A stretch of DNA of 64,000 nt from Lachnoclostridium sp. UBA3262 (lineage in GTDB: Bacteria; Bacillota; Clostridia; Lachnospirales; Lachnospiraceae), in assembly GCA_002362575.1 (NCBI GenBank), contig DEUM01000013.1, positions 34,888 to 98,887 of the forward strand. Direction: 5' to 3'. Below are positions 17,827 to 25,130 of this stretch, in pieces (positions within the stretch are counted from its first letter, which is position 1; the number at the start of each line of letters is the position of its first letter). The notes below the pieces were generated by a model. That model ran no database searches and was not told the origin of the DNA. It was given only the letters and a program-made list of their open reading frames with translations. The position numbers and the translations under genes are program-made.

Positions 17827-19492
17827 AAAAATTTTTCGTTCGTCACTGCTTACAGTCTGTCTTGTTTTGATTGCCACCATTGCATTGATTATGGGGCTTT
17901 TATTTCATTTTTTTGAAAAACAGATACAGAAAGAACTTGCAAATGAGGCAGGTTTTCTGGCGCAGGCTGTTGAAAATGAAGGGATAGGATATTTTGATGG
18001 TTTTGACAGTGACAGCAAGAGTAATAAAGGTCAGAATAACCGTATCACGTTGATTGATAAAAACGGGACGGTACTGTTTGACAGCAGGGCAGATGTGTCT
18101 GCTCTGGATAATCATGCTGACCGGAATGAAATCAAAGCAGCAATGAAAGATGGGGAAGGCATGAGTACACGGTATTCCAAAACCCTGACGGAAAAAACCG
18201 TGAATTATGCCATGCGGCTTTCGGATGGCAGCATACTGCGGATTTCCACGGAACAGTATACGGTGATAACAATCCTTCTGGAGATGCTCCAGCCAATTCT
18301 GTTTATTCTGCTTGTTGCGTTGATTCTGACACTGGTGCTTTCCTCACGTGTGTCGAAAGCCATTATAGAGCCGCTTAACAGACTGGATTTGGATGTGCCG
18401 GAAAACAATGACACATATGAGGAACTGACGCCGTTGCTCCGAAAAATTGCAGACCAGAAAGAAACCATCGAAGAACAGCTTGAAGACGCCCACAAAAAAC
18501 AGAAGGAGTTTAACCTAATTACAGAAAATATGAGCGAGGGCTTTCTTGTCATTGACTCGGATGCGAACCTTCTGAGTTACAATTCCGCCGCATTAAGCCT
18601 GCTAGAGGTTGTGCCTCCTGCAGACAGGAGCGTTCTGCTGTTCTGCCGGGCAAAAGAGTTCCGTGACGTCATTTCTGATGTGCTGTCAGGAAAGAGGGCA
18701 GAAAATATTATGGTGCGGGACGGGTGCAGTTACAGTCTGATTGCCAGTCCGGTTTTTGAGAAGGAATCCGTAATTGGAGCTGTCGTAGTGATTTTGGATA
18801 TTACGGAACGAGAAAAAAGAGAAACATTGAGGCGGGAATTTACAGCTAATGTTTCCCATGAATTGAAAACCCCGCTGACTTCCATCTCTGGGTTTGCCGA
18901 GCTTATGAAAGCCGGGGACATTCTGGGGGAAGATATTATTGATTTTTCGCAGTCCATATATGACGAGGCGCAGAGGCTGATCACACTCGTCAATGATATT
19001 ATTAGGATTTCAGAACTTGACGGGCAGAGCATTTCTTTTGAAAATGAGCGGGTGGATTTATATGAATTGTCAAATGAGGTAATCGGACGATTGGAAAATG
19101 AAGCCGATAAAAAGAATGTTGCATTTCATTTGATTGGTGGCAGTGCAGAAATTATGGGCGTGCGTAAAATTCTGGATGAAATGCTCTATAACCTCTGTGA
19201 TAATGCAATCAAATATAATAAAGAAAATGGTGTGGTAGATGTTTTGGTAAACCAGACGGAAGACGGTGCGAATGTGATTGTGCGGGATACGGGAATCGGG
19301 ATTCCGTCGGCGCATCAGGGCAGAGTGTTTGAGCGTTTTTACAGGGTAGATAAGAGTCACTCAAAGAAAGTGGGCGGAACAGGTCTTGGTCTTGCCATTG
19401 TAAAGCATGGCGCCATGTACCATCATGCAAAAATCAGTCTGGAGAGTGCTGTTGATAAAGGAACGACGATAACCCTTGCATTTTCAAAATAG
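17819..19492 (+). CDS. phoR: PhoR-type sensor histidine kinase
   Basis: Membrane sensor kinase paired with the preceding regulator, 557 residues. Two membrane helices (about 9-30 and 157-177) flank an extracytoplasmic domain. Then come a HAMP-like linker, a PAS domain (about 230-340), the phosphoacceptor His in VSHELKTPLTSISGF, an N box (MLYNLCDNAIKYN), G1 (VRDTGIGIP), F (RVFERFYRVDKSHS) and G2 (GGTGLGLAIVKH). PhoU and PstB probably control its kinase/phosphatase balance. Confidence 0.94.
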   Translation: MNKKIFRSSLLTVCLVLIATIALIMGLLFHFFEKQIQKELANEAGFLAQAVENEGIGYFDGFDSDSKSNKGQNNRITLIDKNGTVLFDSRADVSALDNHADRNEIKAAMKDGEGMSTRYSKTLTEKTVNYAMRLSDGSILRISTEQYTVITILLEMLQPILFILLVALILTLVLSSRVSKAIIEPLNRLDLDVPENNDTYEELTPLLRKIADQKETIEEQLEDAHKKQKEFNLITENMSEGFLVIDSDANLLSYNSAALSLLEVVPPADRSVLLFCRAKEFRDVISDVLSGKRAENIMVRDGCSYSLIASPVFEKESVIGAVVVILDITEREKRETLRREFTANVSHELKTPLTSISGFAELMKAGDILGEDIIDFSQSIYDEAQRLITLVNDIIRISELDGQSISFENERVDLYELSNEVIGRLENEADKKNVAFHLIGGSAEIMGVRKILDEMLYNLCDNAIKYNKENGVVDVLVNQTEDGANVIVRDTGIGIPSAHQGRVFERFYRVDKSHSKKVGGTGLGLAIVKHGAMYHHAKISLESAVDKGTTITLAFSK

Positions 19493-19531
19493 CGACCATT
19501 TATAGGACGTTTGTAATCGAGTATAAATCCG

Positions 19532-19562
19532 TTCACATAGTCCGTATATATTGTGTTATAAT
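19532..19562 (+). promoter_or_regulatory. promoter for rsmI
   Basis: TTCACA (19532-19537), a 19-base spacer and a perfect TATAAT (19557-19562), about 105 bases before the rsmI start. The spacer is a little long. The remaining 19493-19667 holds no other recognisable feature. Confidence 0.45.
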
Positions 19563-19667
19563 GTGTTATGTGATGGCACAATTTCCATTTGCCGTGGAAT
19601 TGTGTAAAGTAAAAAATATAATTGCTATAATCAAAATGCTGCCTGTGCAGCGGAATAGGAGAAAAAG

Positions 19668-20513
19668 ATGGCAGGGATGCTATATCTGTGTGCAACACCG
19701 ATTGGAAACTTAGAGGATGTTACGCTCCGGGTACTTCGGATTTTGAAAGAAGCAGATGTAATCGCGGCGGAGGATACGAGGCAGACAATAAAGTTGTTGA
19801 ACCATTATGAGATAAAGACGCCGCTCGTCAGTTACCATGAACATAATAAAATAGAGAAAACCCCGGTTCTGGTGGGACGCATGTTACAGGGGGAGAAGGT
19901 AGCTCTTGTAACAGATGCGGGCACGCCCGCCATTTCGGATCCGGGAGAGGAGCTTGTCAGAGCCTGTTTTGAAGCGGGAGTTGAGGTAACATCACTGCCG
20001 GGAGCCGCCGCTGTTATCACAGCGGTTACTCTTTCAGGGATGAGTGCGAGACGGTTTACCTTTGAGGGCTTTCTTCCTGTGGATAAAAAAGAACGGACGG
20101 CGGTTCTGGAGCGATTTAAGAATTCTACCTGTACAACTGTGTTTTATGAAGCGCCTCATCGCCTGAGAAAGACATTACGGCTCTTTTTAGAGACTGTTGG
20201 AGGAGAGAGGAAAGTTGCCGTCTGTAAAGAGCTGACTAAGAAGCATGAGGCTGCGCTGCATTTTACGCTGGAGGAAGCGGTAAACTATTTTGATGGAACA
20301 GAGCCAAAGGGAGAGTTTGTGCTGGTTATTGAAGGTGCCGACGGGGAGGCGTTAAAGAAAAAGGAGCAGGAACAGTGGCGAGAGCTTCCGCTGGAAGAAC
20401 ATATGAAACGTTATCTGGATATGGGTATGGAGAAAAAGGAAGCGATGAAGCAGGTGGCGAAGGATAGAGGTGTGCCGAAACGAGAGGTTTATAGCGAGTG
20501 GGAGAAAAGGTAA
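19668..20513 (+). CDS. rsmI: 16S rRNA (cytidine1402-2'-O)-methyltransferase
   Basis: SAM-dependent 2'-O-methylation of C1402 in the 16S rRNA decoding centre. The 281 residues carry the family blocks MLYLCATPIGNLEDVTLRVL, AAEDTRQT, LVSYHEHN, LVTDAGTPAISDPGEELV and LPGAAAVITAVTLSG. This is yabC of Bacillus, normally adjacent to yabB; here the phosphate operon lies between them. AGGAGAAAA precedes the ATG. Confidence 0.96.
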   Translation: MAGMLYLCATPIGNLEDVTLRVLRILKEADVIAAEDTRQTIKLLNHYEIKTPLVSYHEHNKIEKTPVLVGRMLQGEKVALVTDAGTPAISDPGEELVRACFEAGVEVTSLPGAAAVITAVTLSGMSARRFTFEGFLPVDKKERTAVLERFKNSTCTTVFYEAPHRLRKTLRLFLETVGGERKVAVCKELTKKHEAALHFTLEEAVNYFDGTEPKGEFVLVIEGADGEALKKKEQEQWRELPLEEHMKRYLDMGMEKKEAMKQVAKDRGVPKREVYSEWEKR

Positions 20514-20529
20514 TTTATGAATAAATAAG

Positions 20530-20558
20530 TTGTGAATAATTATAAGCTGTGATAAAAT
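20530..20558 (+). promoter_or_regulatory. promoter of the small-peptide locus
   Basis: TTGTGA (20530-20535), 17-base spacer, TAAAAT (20553-20558). The transcript would start near 20565 in the 5' hairpin described with the antisense RNA. Confidence 0.5.
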
Positions 20559-20561
20559 ATA

Positions 20562-20632
20562 GACGTTGCCGCACCCATTCTGGCGACAGAAGGGAGGTGT
20601 GTGTCTTGAATTACATAGTTTCTCTTTTGCCT
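20562..20632 (-). ncRNA. candidate antisense RNA over the small-peptide start
   Basis: On the minus strand TTGATA (20667-20662), a 17-base spacer and TACAAT (20644-20639) make a good promoter inside the peptide gene. The RNA would run leftward from about 20632 over the ribosome binding site and TTG. It would end at the hairpin GTCGCC (20586-20581) with GGCAAC (20569-20564), followed by TCTATATTTT. It would be about 70 nt and could block translation, like Sok/RNAII antitoxins. Confidence 0.45.
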
Positions 20633-20761
20633 ATAAGCATTGTAACATATGCATTTAGTAATATCAAGAACAAATATAATGTTCTGACCAATCCATGCGA
20701 CCTCGCATCCTTTGGATGCTCGGTCCGATGCGAACTTGTTCGCTATGCTGTCGCCGTATAG
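20606..20761 (+). CDS. putative small hydrophobic peptide (type I toxin-like)
   Basis: A 51-codon frame starting with TTG at 20606, seven to eight bases after GGGAGGTG. The first 25 residues are hydrophobic with a basic end (LNYIVSLLPISIVTYAFSNI, then KNKYN), the layout of small membrane toxins. The second half of the frame coincides with strong RNA structure: GCATCC/GGATGC, GCGAAC/GTTCGC, closed by GCGAC/GTCGC between 20697 and 20756. The C-terminal residues may therefore be secondary to RNA folding. The peptide matches no family I can name. Confidence 0.4.
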   Translation: MNYIVSLLPISIVTYAFSNIKNKYNVLTNPCDLASFGCSVRCELVRYAVAV

Positions 20762-20769
20762 AAAAAATG

Positions 20770-20816
20770 ACTTCTCTTATGTGAGCAAGCTCCCAACGAG
20801 AAGTTATTTTTTATTT
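20770..20816 (+). terminator. rho-independent terminator of the small-peptide transcript
   Basis: ACTTCTC (20770-20776) pairs with GAGAAGT (20798-20804), with an inner GAGC/GCTC stem, followed by TATTTTTTATTT. Confidence 0.75.
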
Positions 20817-20850
20817 CTGCATGGCTTGTAGCTAACGTGGACAAAGGAAA

Positions 20851-20879
20851 GGCAGGAGTCTAGGGGATTAGCTCCTGCC
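20851..20879 (-). terminator. hairpin downstream of the AbrB-like gene
   Basis: GGCAGGAG (20851-20858) pairs with CTCCTGCC (20872-20879). On the minus strand it is followed by TTTCCTTT, so it probably ends the AbrB-like transcript. The short U-run makes this uncertain. Confidence 0.45.
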
Positions 20880-20898
20880 ACACTAAAGGGATATATAA

Positions 20899-21156
20899 TC
20901 AAATTAAACCAGCAAGCTTTGATAATTTTTTGATTGACTTTTTAGAAACCATTTTTCCTTCAAACTCAATCAAATCTTCTGTCGAGCCGGTAAAAATATC
21001 GGCAGCGCCAGAGGCTTTTTTTAGTATGATTTTATCATCTTCGGTAAAAATATGTAACGATTCATGTTCTCCGATACCGAGTGATTTTCTAAGTTCCATC
21101 GGGAGAGTAATACGTCCTAATTTGTCTAGCTGTCTAGCAATTCCTGTATCTGTCAT
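20899..21156 (-). CDS. AbrB/SpoVT-family transition regulator
   Basis: An 85-residue DNA-binding protein. The N-terminal swapped-hairpin AbrB fold is recognised by GIARQLDKLGRITLPMELRK and the following SLGIGEHESLHIF. The C-terminal half (about 50-85) differs from Bacillus AbrB and is Lys/Ser-rich. The second ATG (21156) is chosen because AAAGGAG is only two bases from the first ATG (21162) but eight from the second. abrB follows rsmI in Bacillus too, so the synteny is conserved with this orientation. Confidence 0.9.
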   Translation of the reverse strand: MTDTGIARQLDKLGRITLPMELRKSLGIGEHESLHIFTEDDKIILKKASGAADIFTGSTEDLIEFEGKMVSKKSIKKLSKLAGLI

Positions 21157-21198
21157 ATTCATTACTCCTTTTGCTTATGTCGTCTTAAACGTGGCTAT

Positions 21199-21227
21199 AT
21201 AATAGCATGTTCATTTTAGATAGTCAA
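21199..21227 (-). promoter_or_regulatory. promoter of the AbrB-like gene
   Basis: Minus strand TTGACT (21227-21222), 17-base spacer, TATTAT (21204-21199). Strong sigma-A match. Confidence 0.7.
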
Positions 21228-21377
21228 TTAAAATATTATAAAAAAAAGATTAATTCCCTTTATAATAACATAAAAAAAGTATTAGATAAGAAAAAATTTC
21301 ATATTGACATGATTTTACAATAACTTTACTACATACTGAATTATGAGTAAGAAGGTCTTTATTTTTGTAAAAAAAAG

Positions 21378-21386
21378 TGATAGAAT
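21378..21386 (+). promoter_or_regulatory. extended -10 promoter of the transglutaminase gene
   Basis: TGA followed by TAGAAT (21381-21386), 30 bases before the ATG at 21416. A TTGACA at 21305 is too far upstream to pair with it. Confidence 0.4.
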
Positions 21387-21415
21387 TAGCATATCGGACG
21401 GAAAGGAGTGTTCTT

Positions 21416-22306
21416 ATGAAAAGGAACAGGATATTGGGAAGTTTACTAATAATTGCATTGATGGTGGGAATCCTGCCGGGTACATCCATTTCAGCAAAAA
21501 CGAAAATTTATCCTACGGTTGCCAGCGGAAACCGGGTAAAGTCAAATGATCAGGGCACGCTGGATTATTCAAATACCAGAGACGGATACGTCATGCTGAA
21601 GTATAATAAGGCAACCGGAAAGACAATTAAGGCTCAAGTGGAAGGACCGAATAAACGCATCTATACATACACATTACGGGCAAAGAAATATGAGGCGCTT
21701 CCTTTAACAGAGGGAAATGGAAAGTATAAGATTTCCCTGCTGTTGAATATTAGTGGAAATAGTTATGCGGTTGCTATGTCGGAAACGATTGACGTTATTT
21801 TATCCAGCCAGTTCGCACCGTATCTGAGACCGAACCAGTATGTAAACTTTAAGGCTTCCACAAAGGTGGTTAAGAAAGCGGCAAAGATTACAAAGAGCTG
21901 TAAAACGGATTTGTCAAAAGTGAAGAAAGTATATAAGTATGTTATTAAGACATTCAAATATGATAAAAAACTGGCGAAGAAGGTTAAAGTAGGGTATCTT
22001 CCAAATCTGAATAAAGTATATAAGAAAAAGAAGGGTATCTGCTTTGACTATGCAGCGGTTATGACTGCTATGCTGAGAAGCCAGGGGGTTCCGACGAAGC
22101 TGGTTATCGGCTATACTGGAAACGCATACCATGCGTGGATTAACGTTTACTCAAAGAAAAAGGGCTGGATAGCAGGGGCGATTTATTTCAATGGAAAGAA
22201 ATGGAAGTTAATGGATCCTACTTTTGCTTCGACAAGTAAATCCAGTAAGTCTGTTATGAAATATATCGGAAATGGACGGAATTATAAGGCGAAGTATAGT
22301 TACTAA
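21416..22306 (+). CDS. secreted transglutaminase-like protein
   Basis: A 296-residue exported protein with a signal peptide (RILGSLLIIALMVGILPG, cleavage near SISAKT). The C-terminal half is a transglutaminase-like/papain-fold domain with the full catalytic triad: Cys in KGICFDYAAVMTAMLRSQG, His in AYHAWINVY and Asp in KLMDPTFA. Members act as peptidases, amidases or cross-linkers on cell-surface substrates. The start at 21416 follows AAAGGAG. It precedes the pilus-like operon by 35 bases and may belong to it. Confidence 0.88.
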   Translation: MKRNRILGSLLIIALMVGILPGTSISAKTKIYPTVASGNRVKSNDQGTLDYSNTRDGYVMLKYNKATGKTIKAQVEGPNKRIYTYTLRAKKYEALPLTEGNGKYKISLLLNISGNSYAVAMSETIDVILSSQFAPYLRPNQYVNFKASTKVVKKAAKITKSCKTDLSKVKKVYKYVIKTFKYDKKLAKKVKVGYLPNLNKVYKKKKGICFDYAAVMTAMLRSQGVPTKLVIGYTGNAYHAWINVYSKKKGWIAGAIYFNGKKWKLMDPTFASTSKSSKSVMKYIGNGRNYKAKYSY

Positions 22307-22341
22307 ATTAAGCAGTTAGAAATTGAGGAGAAGTTCTGATT

Positions 22342-23388
22342 ATGAGAAAAAGAACACTGAATAATGAATATGTTTCTGCTTTCTGTCTGGAGATGTCACT
22401 GCTTCTCCATGCTGGTATCAGTACAGAGGATGGACTGTATCTTTTATCAGAGGATGAAAGCGATAAGAAAAACAAAAAAATGCTGACAGACCTTGCGAAT
22501 ATGCTTTCAGAGGGAAGACCGCTTTCTGAGGCATTGCGTGAAGTAGGCAGATTTCCGAAATATGTAGGTGATATGGTAGAGACGGGAGAACAGTCGGGGC
22601 GGCTGGAGCAGTCTTTTCAGGCACTGTCCGCTTATTATGACAGACAGGTACAGCTGAGTAACCAGATTCGCAGTGCATTATTGTATCCTGTAATTTTGAT
22701 GCTTCTGATGTTAGTGATTATTGTTGTCCTGCTCGTAAAAGTCCTGCCGATTTTCAATCAGGTATATGCACAGCTTGGCGGTACAATGAATGGTACGGCG
22801 CAGATGCTTTTAAAGCTGGGCAATGTACTCGGAAATGCGATGCCGGTACTTTGCGTCCTGCTTGGTGTTATTGTCCTTCTCGCAGCATTGTTAAGCTGCA
22901 GCGGGATGGTTCGCGGGGCAGTTCTCCATTTGTATAAAAAGATGTTCGGTGGTTTTGGCATTACGAGAAAGCTGGGCGAGGCAAGATTTGCATCGGCGAT
23001 GGCAATGGGTATGCTGAGCGGTCTGAATACAGAAGAAGCATTCCGCACTGCCATGCTTTTTCAGGATGCCACGCAGAGAACGAAGAAACGATATGAGAAT
23101 TGTTTGAAAATGCTTGAGGAAGGGGAGCCGCTTGCGGAATCTTTTAAGAAAGAGAAGATTTTAGAGGCAGCCTACTGCCGTATTTTGGATTTGGGGGCAA
23201 AGAGTGGTACTTCTGACACGGCGATGGAGGAAATTGCCAGAAGAATGGATGATAATGTACAGATGGCGATTGAGCGGAAGGTGGGAAGAATAGAGCCGAC
23301 AATCGTTATTATCACTTCGATATTAGTAGGCATTATTCTGATTGCAGTTATGCTTCCATTGATAAATATTATGTCTTCAATTGGATAA
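22342..23388 (+). CDS. type II secretion/type IV pilus inner-membrane platform protein (PilC/GspF-like)
   Basis: A 348-residue polytopic protein with two GspF domains (about residues 10-130 and 210-330) and three membrane segments (about 112-134, 160-190 and 320-342). Family blocks are GISTEDGLYLL, MLSEGRPLSEALREVGRFP, MVETGEQSGRLEQSF and the repeat EEGEPLAESFKKE...DLGAKSGTSDTAMEEIA. It would be the membrane platform on which the ATPase at 25131 acts. It is shorter than classical PilC (about 400 aa), as is common in Clostridia. Confidence 0.87.
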   Translation: MRKRTLNNEYVSAFCLEMSLLLHAGISTEDGLYLLSEDESDKKNKKMLTDLANMLSEGRPLSEALREVGRFPKYVGDMVETGEQSGRLEQSFQALSAYYDRQVQLSNQIRSALLYPVILMLLMLVIIVVLLVKVLPIFNQVYAQLGGTMNGTAQMLLKLGNVLGNAMPVLCVLLGVIVLLAALLSCSGMVRGAVLHLYKKMFGGFGITRKLGEARFASAMAMGMLSGLNTEEAFRTAMLFQDATQRTKKRYENCLKMLEEGEPLAESFKKEKILEAAYCRILDLGAKSGTSDTAMEEIARRMDDNVQMAIERKVGRIEPTIVIITSILVGIILIAVMLPLINIMSSIG

Positions 23389-23437
23389 TGAAAGAAAGGC
23401 AGGCAGGTTTGCGAAGCACTTCAGAATGGGGGACAGG

Positions 23438-23749
23438 ATGAGAAGCAGAGTTTTGAATTTTATAAAAATACTGATACTATTTGCTGTGCTGGCACTGGCA
23501 GTCTTTTTCTTGTGCAAGGGAGTGCAGAAGATGGGGAACGGACAGCAGGCGGAGGGGTTAAAGCAATTAGACAGTTCTATCCGCAAGGCGACGATGACCT
23601 GCTATGCGACGGAGGGAGTTTATCCGCCAAGCATACAGTATCTTAAGGATAAGTATGGAATTCAGATAGATGAAGGAAGATACACCGTTTTTTACGAGGT
23701 GTTCGGAGATAATATGATGCCGGATATTACCGTTATGGAGAGGCAGTAA
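23438..23749 (+). CDS. small pseudopilin-like membrane protein
   Basis: 103 residues: an N-terminal hydrophobic helix (ILILFAVLALAVFFLC) and a small globular part with KQLDSSIRKATMTCYATEG and YPPSIQYLKDKYGI, reminiscent of the alpha-helix-plus-sheet layout of pseudopilins. It lacks a clear prepilin-peptidase site. Start is uncertain: 23438 follows GGGGGACAGG, 23426 is possible, and a TTG at 23381 overlapping the pilC end lacks a binding site. It is in the same operon as pilC-like and pilT-like genes. Confidence 0.72.
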   Translation: MRSRVLNFIKILILFAVLALAVFFLCKGVQKMGNGQQAEGLKQLDSSIRKATMTCYATEGVYPPSIQYLKDKYGIQIDEGRYTVFYEVFGDNMMPDITVMERQ

Positions 23750-23770
23750 GGGAAAGGGCATGGTTCTGAT

Positions 23771-24280
23771 ATGAAGGTAAAATTTCAAAAACACAATATT
23801 GAGGGTGCTTTTGTTCTGGTACTATTTGCTGTCTTTGCCGTGACCATTGTAGCGGTGCTGGCATTGGGGGCAAATAGCTATAAAAGTCTGGTGGAAAGAG
23901 ACAACGAGGCATACAACAAGAGAATTATTACTTCCTATATATCTGCAAAGATACGCAGTAACGATTCGGAGGGAACCATTGCGGTCGGAGGTTTTGCCAA
24001 GCCGGGGCAGCAGGATGGGATTGACACACTGCATCTGTACCAGACGATAGAGGGACAAAAATTTGATATGAGAATTTATTATTATCAGGGATATATTTAT
24101 GAACTCCTGACAATGGCCGATAATAATATTGAACCGGAGGCAGGGAATCCGATTATGGAAGCCAAGTCTCTTTCCTTTGAGAAGGAAGGGGAAGTTATTC
24201 GGATTTCATCCGTGGATGCAAATAACCTGTCAAATTCTGCGACAGTTGCAATCCGCAGTGGAAGCGGGGTGGCGTCATGA
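23771..24280 (+). CDS. pseudopilin-like protein (DUF4860-type)
   Basis: 169 residues. A single N-terminal helix (EGAFVLVLFAVFAVTIVAVL) preceded by KHNIEG resembles a class III signal with Gly before the hydrophobic stretch. The exported part contains TSYISAKIRSNDSEG and a TLHLYQTIEGQKFDMRIYYYQ beta region. It matches the small family of unknown function seen in Lachnospiraceae pilus-like operons. It overlaps the next gene by four bases. Confidence 0.75.
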   Translation: MKVKFQKHNIEGAFVLVLFAVFAVTIVAVLALGANSYKSLVERDNEAYNKRIITSYISAKIRSNDSEGTIAVGGFAKPGQQDGIDTLHLYQTIEGQKFDMRIYYYQGYIYELLTMADNNIEPEAGNPIMEAKSLSFEKEGEVIRISSVDANNLSNSATVAIRSGSGVAS

Positions 24281-24711
24281 GTTATGAGAGGAGCAAAGCG
24301 CCGCTGGCACTGATGGAACAGATTATTATGATATTGGTTTTTGCATTGGCGTCTGCTGTATGCCTGCAGGCATTCGTGTATGCAGATAATCTGTCTGGTA
24401 ATGGGACAAAAACAGAGACTGCATCTGTGAGAGCACAGACCGTGGCAGAGTATTGCAAGGCGAACCATGGTGATTTGGAAAAAGCAGCTTCTCTACTCAA
24501 AGGGGAGAGGACAGAAGAAGGGCTCTCGGTAGACTATCCGGAAGATAATTTAACAGTGCTTTTGAAAATAACGGAAAAGACCGATTTTCTTGAAAAGGCG
24601 ACAGTTGAGGTCTGGGAAACGGATTCTCCGGATGACGGAGTTATCATTGACTATGCAGTTCCACTGTACTCCATTGATGTGGCATGGCAGAAGGGGGGAG
24701 GACAGAAATGA
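24277..24711 (+). CDS. pseudopilin-like protein
   Basis: 144 residues with one N-terminal membrane helix (MEQIIMILVFALASAVCLQA) and an exported domain containing two short sheets and VRAQTVAEYCKANHGD. It overlaps its neighbours by four bases on both sides (ATGA junctions), showing tight translational coupling in the pilus-like operon. No named family beyond this context. Confidence 0.72.
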   Translation: MSYERSKAPLALMEQIIMILVFALASAVCLQAFVYADNLSGNGTKTETASVRAQTVAEYCKANHGDLEKAASLLKGERTEEGLSVDYPEDNLTVLLKITEKTDFLEKATVEVWETDSPDDGVIIDYAVPLYSIDVAWQKGGGQK

Positions 24712-25115
24712 AAAAGAGTAAAATGTCCTTTACGACAGTAGGAGGAAGTTCGATTCTGACGATTTTTGCCGTACTTTGTTTTATTGTTTTTGCACTATTA
24801 TCTTTATCGACAGCAAAGGCAAATAGTACACTCTCAAAAAAGTCGATTGATTCTGTGACTGCATATTACAAGGCAGATACACAGGCGGAGGAGATTCTGT
24901 CTAAGCTTAGGACCGGAGAAAAACCGGAGGGTGTTACCAAAGACGGAAACACGTATTCTTACACTTGTGACATGGACGAAAATCAAAAATTGCAAATAAA
25001 GGTTGAAATTACTGGAGATTCATATAAAATTAAGAAGTGGAAGAAGGCTTACACGGGAGAGTGGAAAGCAGATGATTCTATGAAAGTATGGGGCGGCATG
25101 GAAATTACGGAGTAG
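24708..25115 (+). CDS. pseudopilin-like protein
   Basis: 135 residues. The N-terminus (MKKSKMSFTTVGGSSILTIF followed by a long hydrophobic helix) has a Gly-Gly before the hydrophobic segment, then YYKADTQAEEILSKLRTGE as the amphipathic helix and a short sheet with a Lys-rich strand. The start at 24708 follows GGGAGG and overlaps the previous stop. It is the fourth small exported subunit before the ATPase. Confidence 0.75.
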   Translation: MKKSKMSFTTVGGSSILTIFAVLCFIVFALLSLSTAKANSTLSKKSIDSVTAYYKADTQAEEILSKLRTGEKPEGVTKDGNTYSYTCDMDENQKLQIKVEITGDSYKIKKWKKAYTGEWKADDSMKVWGGMEITE

Positions 25116-25130
25116 TGAAAGGAGACACTT

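Noticed and set aside
20690..20757. Cloverleaf-like fold suggesting a tRNA
   Set aside because: It has two hairpins closed by a stem but no anticodon arm, no proper T-loop and no acceptor of seven pairs.
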